NCBI GenBank assembly: GCA_034678345.1
Contig: JAXDBZ010000088.1
Location: 1-10,157, forward strand
DNA length: 10,157 bases
Direction of reading: 5' to 3'
Origin: JANXPZ01 sp034678345
GTDB lineage: Bacteria; Eisenbacteria; RBG-16-71-46
Made by a program: the position numbers and the translations under genes. The stretch's first letter is position 1. Each line of letters begins with the position of its first letter. Below the pieces are notes generated by a model that saw only the letters and a list, made by a program, of their open reading frames with translations, searched no databases and was not told the DNA's origin. Shown here one piece after another: positions 1 to 5,173 of this stretch.

Positions 1-753
1 GGAGGTCTCGCGCGAGATCGAGACCGGCAGCTCGCGTTCGCACACCGCGGCGGCGTCGTGGCCGCGGCAGCGCTCGTACAGCAGGCGCCCGGGCGCGCCG
101 AACAGGCGCGCCAGCGTGTCGGCCGGCAGCGCGCGCAGGTCGCCCGCCGTGCGCACGTTCATCGAACGCAGCGTCCGCGCGTGGGCGTGGCCGACGCCGG
201 GGAGCTCCGCCACCGGCAGGTCGCGCAGGAAGGCCTCGGCCTCGCCGGCGCCGAGGCGCGCCACGCCGTCGGGCTTGGCGGTGCGGCCGGCCAGCTTGGC
301 GAGCATCCGGTTGGGCCCGAGCCCGCAGGTCACGGTGAGCCCGGTGGCGTCGCGGATCGCCCGCTTCAGCCCGTGCGCCAGCGCCAGCGGATCGCCGTGC
401 AGGCGGGCGGTGCCGGTGAGGTCGCAGTAGGCCTCGTCGAGGTAGGTCTCGACCGCGGGGGCCACCTCGCGGCAGCGCTCGAAGACCGCGGCGGCGAAGC
501 AGCGGTAGACCTGCGCGTGACCCGCGACGACGACGGCGCCGGGGCAGAGGCGCAGGGCCTCGCCGATGGGCATGCCGGCGCGCAGGCCGGAGCGCCGCGC
601 CTCGTACGAGCAGGAGGCGATGACCCCCGCGCCGACGATGACCGGCCGCCCGCGCAGGCGCGGGTCGCGCTGCTGCTCCACCGAGGCGAAGAACGCGTCG
701 ATGTCCACGTGCAGGACGACGGGCTGCCGCTCCGCTTCGCGCCCGTCCATCAT
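1..753 (-). CDS. dinB: DNA polymerase IV, Y family (partial, C-terminus off left edge)
   Basis: Error-prone Y-family polymerase that extends past damaged template bases. 251 codons are in the window; the family is usually 350-420 residues, so the rest of the little-finger domain lies beyond base 1. Palm motif 1 reads HVDIDAFFASVEQ at residues 15-27: D17 matches E. coli D8 and F22 is the steric-gate position. The second catalytic motif YLDEAYCD (104-111) supplies D106 and E107, matching D103/E104. GPNRMLAKLAGRTAKPDG (144-161) is the family palm/thumb signature, and ELPGVGHARTRAL (181-193) is the helix-hairpin-helix of the thumb. Two adjacent ATG codons start at 753 and 750. The first overlaps the upstream TGA as ATGA; the second is better spaced (4 nt) from GGAGG. 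The open frame runs to the window edge without a stop. It is translationally coupled to the DUF6504-like gene and so probably driven by the SOS-type promoter at 1023-1051. Identification is very secure. Confidence 0.95.
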   Translation of the reverse strand, partial: MMDGREAERQPVVLHVDIDAFFASVEQQRDPRLRGRPVIVGAGVIASCSYEARRSGLRAGMPIGEALRLCPGAVVVAGHAQVYRCFAAAVFERCREVAPAVETYLDEAYCDLTGTARLHGDPLALAHGLKRAIRDATGLTVTCGLGPNRMLAKLAGRTAKPDGVARLGAGEAEAFLRDLPVAELPGVGHAHARTLRSMNVRTAGDLRALPADTLARLFGAPGRLLYERCRGHDAAAVCERELPVSISRETS

Positions 754-1004
754 CCCTCCAGCGTCACCGAGTCCACCCACCAGACGAGGTCGGCCGCCTG
801 GAGCTGGAGCTGGTAGACGTCGCCGCTGTCGGCGGTGACCGAGAAGTAGAAGTGCGGGTGCCGCGGCACGCGGTCCACCCAGCGGGCGTTCACGCGCACC
901 ACGCGGTGCTCGCGTCCGCGCAGGCGGAAGGCGATGGGCGTGACCGCGCCGCCCCGGAAGTCGGCGCGCACGGCGACGGGCTCGTCGATGGGTTCCTGTC
1001 TCAT
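750..1004 (-). CDS. DUF6504-like small protein, partner of dinB
   Basis: An 84-residue soluble protein with no signal peptide or membrane segment. The visible pattern is an N-terminal PVAVRADF, then TPIAFRLRGREHRVVRVNARWVD (residues 22-44), a central HFYFSVTADSGDVYQLQLQ and a tryptophan-rich end ADLVWWVDSVTLEG. This beta-rich layout with an F-x-x-RGR-x-x-x-V-x-x-V core resembles DUF6504, known to me mainly from actinobacteria and often near Y-family polymerase or other damage-tolerance genes. The function is unknown. The ATG at 1004 is preceded by AGG with a 5-nt gap. The stop overlaps the dinB start (ATGA), so the two are made together, and it is the first gene after the SOS-type box. A role as an accessory or regulator of lesion bypass is inference from context. 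The family assignment is from memory of motifs and should be checked by profile search. Confidence 0.75.
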   Translation of the reverse strand: MRQEPIDEPVAVRADFRGGAVTPIAFRLRGREHRVVRVNARWVDRVPRHPHFYFSVTADSGDVYQLQLQAADLVWWVDSVTLEG

Positions 1005-1022
1005 GGTGACCTGGCGGGAGGG

Positions 1023-1051
1023 ATATTACTGCACAAATGTGCAGTCGTCAA
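1023..1051 (-). promoter_or_regulatory. Sigma70-like promoter of the DUF6504-dinB unit
   Basis: Read on the minus strand: TTGACG (1046-1051, 5 of 6 to the -35 consensus), a spacer of exactly 17 nt (1029-1045) and TAATAT (1023-1028, 4 of 6 to the -10). The -10 lies 18 nt from the ATG at 1004, so the leader would be only about 10-15 nt. This is among the most AT-rich spots in the left third of the window. Nearly the whole spacer is the palindrome listed separately, so an occupant would exclude RNA polymerase. Confidence 0.7.
1029..1044. promoter_or_regulatory. Probable LexA (SOS) box of the Fibrobacter type
   Basis: CTGCACA-AA-TGTGCAG: two perfect 7-bp arms around a 2-nt centre. The inner 14 bp fit the pattern TGCNC-N4-GTGCA reported for Fibrobacter succinogenes LexA. 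It lies inside the spacer of the promoter for the DUF6504-dinB unit, and dinB is a classical SOS gene. The motif match is seen; LexA binding is inference. The lexA gene is not in this window. Confidence 0.75.
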
Positions 1052-1203
1052 CGATGATCCTCGTTCCCGTCCACGGACCCCGTGGACGGCCTCCGCCCGG
1101 ACCCGCGGAAGTGATTGGGACCAGCGCGCCCCGGGCGACACCGGCGCCCCGGGGTGCCACGGCCCGCCCGGCGGGTTACACTGCGTGGGCTTCCCCCGGG
1201 GGT

Positions 1204-1221
1204 GGGCGCCAGGAGGCGCCC
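1204..1221 (+). other. Hairpin in the leader of the first hydrolase gene
   Basis: GGGCGCC-AGGA-GGCGCCC, a perfect 7-bp stem with a 4-nt loop, ending 36 nt before the GTG start at 1258. A possible -10 (TACACT, 1177-1182) lies just upstream but has no convincing -35, so the transcript start is uncertain. At this G+C content such stems are not rare. The rest of 1052-1257 holds only short GC palindromes. Confidence 0.3.
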
Positions 1222-1257
1222 GGCGACCCCGCGTACCGTGAGATCGAGGGAGGTCCC

Positions 1258-2124
1258 GTGACCAAGACCCAGAGAACCGTCCGCATCCTGGTGCCGACCG
1301 TGCTGATCGCGGCCGGCCTTGCGCTGTCCATCGCCCGGGCGGCGCCCCCCACGGCACCCAAGTTCCTCGAGCTGGGCAAGGGCCCGACCATCGTGCTCGT
1401 GCACGAGCTGGGCGGGAACCGCATGACCTGGATGCCCACCGCGAAGAAGCTCATCGGCCAGTACCGCGTCGTGCTCCTGGACCTGCCCGGTCACGGCGGC
1501 AACCCGCTGCCGGACCCGTTCACGCTCGATGCCGCGGCCGAGGCGCTCGACTTGGTGCTCGCCAGGCAGAACCCCGACAGCACGGTGATCGTGGGCAAGG
1601 GGTTGGGCGGGACGCTCTCGCTCATGGCGCTCAAGGTGCATCCCGACCGGGCGCGCGGGATCGTGCTCATCGAGTCCAACCTCAAGTCGCCCCTGCCCAT
1701 CTCCGACCAGCGCATCAAGTACTTCCAGGAGGCGCTGGAGGAGAACTACGACGAGATCCTGAAGATGGTGTTCTCCCGCGCGGGCCGGGACTCGGTGCAG
1801 GGCGTGGCCATCCACGCGACGGCCGCCCAGACGCCGCCGGCGACGATGAAGAGCTACATCAACGCCTCGCTGCGGGCCGACGCGACCCCGGCGCTGAAGG
1901 CGCTGCAGGTGCCGTACCTCTTCGTCGGCACGGACCAGTTGTTCCGGGATGGCCGGGCCCCGGGCGCGGCGCTGCGGGCCCTCGGCTACGAGGACACCTC
2001 CGCGGTGCCGATGCGCCGCGTCGCCAACGCCGGCTACCTGGTGATGCAGGACCAGCCCGACACGCTGGCCGCGGTCATCGCCGACTTCGCGGCGCGCACG
2101 CTGACGGCGAAGAAGAAGAAGTAG
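1258..2124 (+). CDS. Exported alpha/beta-hydrolase-fold protein lacking the catalytic Ser and His (probable pseudoenzyme)
   Basis: 288 residues. The GTG start is chosen because GGGAGG sits 4 nt upstream and the next residues form a signal peptide: basic MTKTQRTVR, hydrophobic core about 10-26, AxA-type site ARA near residue 28. The mature part is an alpha/beta-hydrolase fold: strand and oxyanion loop TIVLVHELGG (44-53), VVLLDLPGHGG (71-81), a nucleophile elbow VIVGKGLGG (110-118), cap region about 145-205, VPYLFVGTDQ (218-227) with a possible acid D226, and RRVANAGYLVMQDQPD (253-268). In active relatives the elbow is G-H-S-x-G and the last motif ends G-H. Here position 115 is Gly (codon 1600-1602) and position 260 is Tyr (codon 2035-2037), so a normal Ser-His triad cannot form. 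The C-terminus is lysine-rich (AKKKK). It is homologous along its length to the next gene. A binding, scaffolding or altered catalytic role is possible; the substrate is unknown. Confidence 0.85.
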   Translation: MTKTQRTVRILVPTVLIAAGLALSIARAAPPTAPKFLELGKGPTIVLVHELGGNRMTWMPTAKKLIGQYRVVLLDLPGHGGNPLPDPFTLDAAAEALDLVLARQNPDSTVIVGKGLGGTLSLMALKVHPDRARGIVLIESNLKSPLPISDQRIKYFQEALEENYDEILKMVFSRAGRDSVQGVAIHATAAQTPPATMKSYINASLRADATPALKALQVPYLFVGTDQLFRDGRAPGAALRALGYEDTSAVPMRRVANAGYLVMQDQPDTLAAVIADFAARTLTAKKKK

Positions 2125-2138
2125 CCGGCGCCGTCTCC

Positions 2139-2175
2139 CGCCGCCCCGGGCACCCGCGCCCGGGGCGGCGCGTTT
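2139..2175 (+). terminator. Rho-independent-like terminator after the first hydrolase gene
   Basis: A perfect 12-bp stem, CGCCGCCCCGGG (2139-2150) with CCCGGGGCGGCG (2159-2170), around an 8-nt loop. It starts 14 nt after the TAG and is followed by CGTTT, a short T run. The stem is very strong but the tail is weak. It suggests the two hydrolase genes are not simply one transcript. Confidence 0.5.
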
Positions 2176-2256
2176 CCGGTCACCGCCCGTTCAGCCGGTC
2201 TCAGGCGGTGCCGATAACCCCGTCGTCCCCGTTCCACCCCGGGGCGACGGAGCCGC

Positions 2257-3108
2257 ATGAACCCGCGAGCCGGTGTCTTCGTCCTTGCGTCCTTCGGTCT
2301 GGTGCTGACCGCGTACACGTCGCGGCCCCCGGCGGCGGTGCCGGTCGTCGCACTCGGGCACGGCCCGACGGTCGTGCTCGTGCAGGGGCCGGGCGGCGCC
2401 ACGGATGCGTGGCTGCCGGTCGCGCGGCAGCTCGATCGGCGGCATCGCGTCCTGCTCGCCGACCTGCCGGCGCCGGAGGCCGGGACGGGGGCGCGCGCCC
2501 TGGCGCGTGCCGCCCGCTCGCTCGACCTCACGCTGGCGCGCTCGGCGCACGACCCCGTCGTGCTGGTCGGGCACTCGTTCGCGGGTCTGGTCGCGGCGGC
2601 GGAGGCCTGCGCGAGCCCGTCGCGCGTGCGCGCCCTCGTCCTGGTCGAGACCGCGCTGCGCACGCCGGGCGGTCGCGCCGGCCGTGCCGCGGCGCGCGCC
2701 GAGCTGGACCGCGACTACGCCGCCGCGCTGTGGCGCGCGTGCGGCGGCCCCGGCCTCGACTCGGCGCGCACGGTGGCGCTGCGCCGCGACCTGGCGGCGC
2801 TCGATCCCACGATCATGAAGGCCTGGCTGCGGCTCGGGCTCGACTCCGACCTCTCCACGCGCGTCGCGCGGCTGCGCTGTCCGCTGCTCGTCGTGCTCGC
2901 TCCCCGCTCGTGGCCGCGCGGCCGCCCGTGGGTCGAGGTCGCCGCCGCGCTCGGCTATGGCGCGGCCCCGCGCGTGCGCGGCGTGCGGCTGGACGATTGC
3001 GGGCACTTCGCGATGCGCGACCGTCCGGACGAGCTGGCCCGCCTCATCGAGCGCTTCGCCGATTCGCCCGGCGGCGCGCCGGTCGTGCTGGCGAGCTTCG
3101 CGCGCTGA
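2257..3108 (+). CDS. Exported alpha/beta-hydrolase-fold protein with Ser and His retained
   Basis: 283 residues; ATG preceded by GGAG with a 4-nt gap. The N-terminus (about 1-20) is a hydrophobic export signal ending LVLTAY, which looks like a lipobox with Tyr where Cys would be. Fold landmarks: TVVLVQGPGG (38-47; Gln replaces the usual His of the oxyanion motif), RVLLADLPAP (64-73), nucleophile elbow VVLVGHSFAG (101-110) with S107, LVLVETALR (127-135), and RLDDCGHFAMRDRPDEL (244-260) with H250. The expected Asp after strand 7 is absent (LLVVLAPRSWPRG), so the acid may be E131 after strand 6, as in some dehalogenase-like enzymes; this is inference. It aligns with the preceding gene in the same order (GxGPTxVLV, LPVARQL/MPTAKKL, MKAW/MKSY, ALGY), consistent with tandem duplication. 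It probably has hydrolase activity on an ester or related substrate, which cannot be named. A weak promoter may lie at 2190-2218 (TTCAGC, 17 nt, GATAAC). Confidence 0.85.
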   Translation: MNPRAGVFVLASFGLVLTAYTSRPPAAVPVVALGHGPTVVLVQGPGGATDAWLPVARQLDRRHRVLLADLPAPEAGTGARALARAARSLDLTLARSAHDPVVLVGHSFAGLVAAAEACASPSRVRALVLVETALRTPGGRAGRAAARAELDRDYAAALWRACGGPGLDSARTVALRRDLAALDPTIMKAWLRLGLDSDLSTRVARLRCPLLVVLAPRSWPRGRPWVEVAAALGYGAAPRVRGVRLDDCGHFAMRDRPDELARLIERFADSPGGAPVVLASFAR

Positions 3109-3126
3109 TCGCGGGCGGCAGCGAAA

Positions 3127-3154
3127 GGCCCCGGGCTCTCGGGAGCCCGGGGCC
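3127..3154 (-). terminator. Terminator of the HU gene, between convergent genes
   Basis: A perfect 12-bp inverted repeat, GGCCCCGGGCTC (3127-3138) and GAGCCCGGGGCC (3143-3154), with a 4-nt loop. On the minus strand it is followed by TTTCGC, the short U-tract side, 20 nt past the HU stop. On the plus strand no T run follows, but the stem could also slow transcription leaving the second hydrolase gene. Confidence 0.75.
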
Positions 3155-3174
3155 GTCGCAAGTCGGTGGAAGGA

Positions 3175-3465
3175 CTACTTGCCCTTGAGGGCCAGCTCCT
3201 TCATGGCCTTCGCGATCCGGAACTTGAGCACGCGCTTGGCCGGGATCTTGATGGGCTCGCCCGTCTGCGGGTTGCGGCCCATGCGCGCCTTGCGGTTCAC
3301 GACGACGAGCTTGCCGACGCCCGGGAACACGAAGCCGCTCTTCTTGGCCTCCTTGCCCGCCAGCGTCGCCAGCTCCTCGAGGATCAGCGTGCCCTGCTTC
3401 TTCGTGAGCTCGAACTTGCCGGCGATGTGCGCAGCGACCTGCGACTTGGTCATCATCTTCGCCAT
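3175..3465 (-). CDS. hup: HU-family nucleoid DNA-binding protein
   Basis: A 96-residue basic protein that bends and packages DNA as a dimer in the nucleoid. The N-terminal half (about 1-45) is the helical dimerisation body: TKSQVAAHIAGKFELTKKQ, then LEELATLAGKEAKKSG. The signature follows: FVFPGVGKLVVVNRKARMGR (45-64), then NPQTGEPIKIPAKRVLKFR (65-83). RNPQTG at 64-69 is the arm tip, with P66 as the intercalating proline. The length is slightly over the usual 90 because of the N-terminal MAKMM extension and the C-terminal ALKGK tail. The ATG at 3465 is chosen because GGAAGG lies 4 nt upstream; longer open frame upstream lacks such a site and covers the promoter region. Transcribed alone, with its own promoter (3539-3568) and terminator (3127-3154). 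HU versus IHF: there are no IHF-specific features and this general type is common. The assignment is very secure. Confidence 0.95.
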   Translation of the reverse strand: MAKMMTKSQVAAHIAGKFELTKKQGTLILEELATLAGKEAKKSGFVFPGVGKLVVVNRKARMGRNPQTGEPIKIPAKRVLKFRIAKAMKELALKGK

Positions 3466-3508
3466 GTTGCCTTCCTTTCCCTGTGAAGGTGGGCTGCTCG
3501 GAACGGAC

Positions 3509-3526
3509 GGGCACCGTTCGGTGCCC
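3509..3526 (-). other. Hairpin in the HU mRNA leader
   Basis: Read on the minus strand GGGCACC-GAAC-GGTGCCC: a perfect 7-bp stem with a 4-nt loop, about 44 nt upstream of the HU ATG and inside the predicted 65-nt leader. It could stabilise the mRNA or regulate translation; it does not cover the ribosome binding site. Function is inference. Confidence 0.4.
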
Positions 3527-3538
3527 TGGCCGCGGCTG

Positions 3539-3568
3539 TGTATAGCAGGTTCCGACCGCGGTTTCCAA
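3539..3568 (-). promoter_or_regulatory. Probable promoter of the HU gene
   Basis: On the minus strand: TTGGAA (3563-3568), 18-nt spacer, TATACA (3539-3544; 4 of 6 to the -10 consensus). It is the best AT-rich pair in the 322-nt gap 3466-3787 between the HU start and the GlcF stop. One copy of the GCGGTCGRAAC element lies in the spacer. Moderate support; there may be more start sites further upstream. Confidence 0.5.
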
Positions 3569-3660
3569 GCACTTTCTCGGGGTGGGGAGTGTTTCACCCG
3601 CGTCTGACGCGGTCGGAACGCGCAAGCATATTCCGGGCCGCGTCCAGAGCGGTCGAAACC
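3549..3660. repeat. Three copies of a GCGGTCGRAAC element upstream of HU
   Basis: GTTCCGACCGCG at 3549-3560 is the exact reverse complement of CGCGGTCGGAAC at 3608-3619. A third copy, GCGGTCGAAACC, lies at 3649-3660 in the same direction as the second with one base changed. Start-to-start spacing is about 40 bp between the two direct copies and about 60 bp between the inverted pair, near whole helical turns. The first copy sits between the -35 and -10 of the proposed HU promoter. An operator array is inferred. The rest of 3661-3787 has GC palindromes (for example 3767-3778) but no clear terminator for glcF. Confidence 0.45.
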
Positions 3661-3787
3661 GAGGTCCGGCCTCCCGGTCGTGACCCCGGCGCGGGAACTC
3701 GGCGCGTGACGCCGGCGCGAGACAGGGGCTTGACGTTCGGCGGCGTTCCCGCGCATCCCCCGGGCGCGCGGCGCCGCGTTCGTCGGT

Positions 3788-5173
3788 TCAGTGGGGCGTG
3801 ACCGGCGGGGGGTAGGCGCGCGCCAGCAGCTCGACCAGGTGCTCGATCCGCACCTCGAGCCCGCGCTCGGCGGCCCCGCGCGCCATGTGCATCGCGCAGC
3901 CGGGGTTGGAAGCCACGACCACCTCGGGCGCCACCGCCGCGATGGTGTCCGTCTTGTGGGCGAGCTGGGCGTCGGACATGGCGGGGTGCGCGAGGTCGTA
4001 GACGCCGGCGCTGCCGCAGCACCAGTCGGACTCCGGCAGGTCCACCAGCTCGATGCCCGGCAGGCGCCGGAGCAGCTCCCGGGGGGGCTGACGCACGCCC
4101 TGGGCGTGGGCCAGATGACAGGGGTCGTGGTAGCCGACGCGCAGGGGCCGGCCGCCGTCCCGGGCCGAGGCGAGCGGGGCGGCCGGCTCGGGCAGGCCGA
4201 GCTCGGCCAGGGCCTCCGAGACGTCCCGCACCGCGGCCGCCAGGCGCGCGGCCGCCGGCTCCCCGGGCAGCAGCTCGTCGGCCTCGCGCAGGGCGGCGCC
4301 GCACCCGGCCGAGTCGCTCACCAGCAGCTCGCAGTCCAGCGCGGCGAAGAGGTCCGCGTTGGCGCGGGCCAGCCCGCGGGCCAGGTCGCGCATGCCGGCG
4401 TGGGCCTGCAGCGCGCCGCAGCAGGGGCGCGCCCGCGGCACCGTGACCTCGGCGCCGGCCAGCACCAGCAGCCGCACCGCCTGCTGGTCGATGCGCGGGA
4501 ACATCACCTCCATCACGCAGGCGGGGAAGAACGCGACGCGGGCGCGCGCCGGGCCGGCCGGGTGGAAGACGAGCCGGTCGGCACGCTCCTCGAGCCGCGC
4601 GCCGGCCGGCAGCTCCCGCGCCACGCGCTCGAGCGCGCGCTCGCGCCGGGGCAGCAGCGGCGGGGTCATGCGCCAGCCGCGCAGGGCGAACTCCGGCAGC
4701 AGCCGCGCCGCCGCCGGCGAGCGCATGAAGGCGGCGACGGGGGAACGCTGCGTGAGGCGCACGAGGTCGGCGGCCCGGTGCATCGCCGCCCGGTCGGGCA
4801 CCAGCCGCGCCAGCGCCCAGTGGCCGAGCCGGCGCGAGAAGGAGCGCGCGGGGCGGAGCGGCTCGAGCCGTCCGCGCGCCTGCACCAGCAGCCGGCCGTA
4901 GGGCACGCCGGCCGGGCAGGCGGTCTGGCAGGCGCGGCAGCCCAGGCACTGGTCGAGGTACTCGAGCAGCGGGTGCTCGGGCGCCAGGCGCGCCTCCGCG
5001 AAGGCGCGCATGAGGTGGATCCGTCCGCGCGGGGAGCCGGGTTCGAGCCGCAGCGTGCGGTAGGTCGGGCAGGCCTGCAGGCACAGGCCGCAGTGGATGC
5101 AGGCGCGCAGGTCGGCGCGCGGGGCTCCGGCGGGATGGCCGCGCGAAGGGTGGGCCTGGGACGCGTCGCTCAC
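3788..5173 (-). CDS. glcF: GlcF-type iron-sulfur protein (glycolate oxidase Fe-S subunit family)
   Basis: 461 residues. Two ferredoxin-like [4Fe-4S] motifs: C25-x2-C28-x2-C31-x3-C35-P and C76-x2-C79-x2-C82-x3-C86-P. Two CCG domains follow: FFPACV (C219), PCCG (C251/C252) and SAGCG (C291); then HDPCH (C352), WCCGSAG (C385/C386) and NPGC (C426). This order and length are those of GlcF, which passes electrons from the flavin subunits GlcD/GlcE to the respiratory chain; related CCG proteins serve lactate or heterodisulfide enzymes. The GTG start at 5173 overlaps the TGA of the deoxyhypusine-synthase-like gene (GTGA), with only a weak purine-rich stretch (GAAGAAG) ahead, so translation is probably coupled. 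No GlcD or GlcE lies in the window, although the gene is last in its unit and 3' of it lies HU. It may therefore work with a flavoprotein encoded elsewhere, or with an unknown partner. Fold and cofactors are secure; glycolate as substrate is not. Confidence 0.85.
   Translation of the reverse strand: MSDASQAHPSRGHPAGAPRADLRACIHCGLCLQACPTYRTLRLEPGSPRGRIHLMRAFAEARLAPEHPLLEYLDQCLGCRACQTACPAGVPYGRLLVQARGRLEPLRPARSFSRRLGHWALARLVPDRAAMHRAADLVRLTQRSPVAAFMRSPAAARLLPEFALRGWRMTPPLLPRRERALERVARELPAGARLEERADRLVFHPAGPARARVAFFPACVMEVMFPRIDQQAVRLLVLAGAEVTVPRARPCCGALQAHAGMRDLARGLARANADLFAALDCELLVSDSAGCGAALREADELLPGEPAAARLAAAVRDVSEALAELGLPEPAAPLASARDGGRPLRVGYHDPCHLAHAQGVRQPPRELLRRLPGIELVDLPESDWCCGSAGVYDLAHPAMSDAQLAHKTDTIAAVAPEVVVASNPGCAMHMARGAAERGLEVRIEHLVELLARAYPPPVTPH

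Noticed and set aside
1193..1202. CCCCCGGGGG palindrome upstream of the first hydrolase
   Set aside because: It has no loop, no partner copy and no position relative to a clear promoter; expected by chance at this G+C.
934..1257. A possible 108-residue N-terminal extension of the first hydrolase
   Set aside because: It would run across the dinB-unit promoter and SOS box, has no homology, and would bury the signal peptide that begins at the GTG at 1258.
3044..3625. A 193-codon minus-strand frame across the HU gene and its terminator
   Set aside because: It is a frame-shifted reading of HU; the true HU frame gives a complete family signature.
3767..3778. CGCGGCGCCGCG palindrome just after the glcF stop as a terminator
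   Set aside because: No T-run follows on the minus strand, and such GC-only palindromes are common here.
3594..5084. A 496-codon minus-strand frame overlapping glcF in another frame
   Set aside because: Its product is Ala/Arg/Pro-rich without motifs, whereas the glcF frame has all the expected cysteine motifs.
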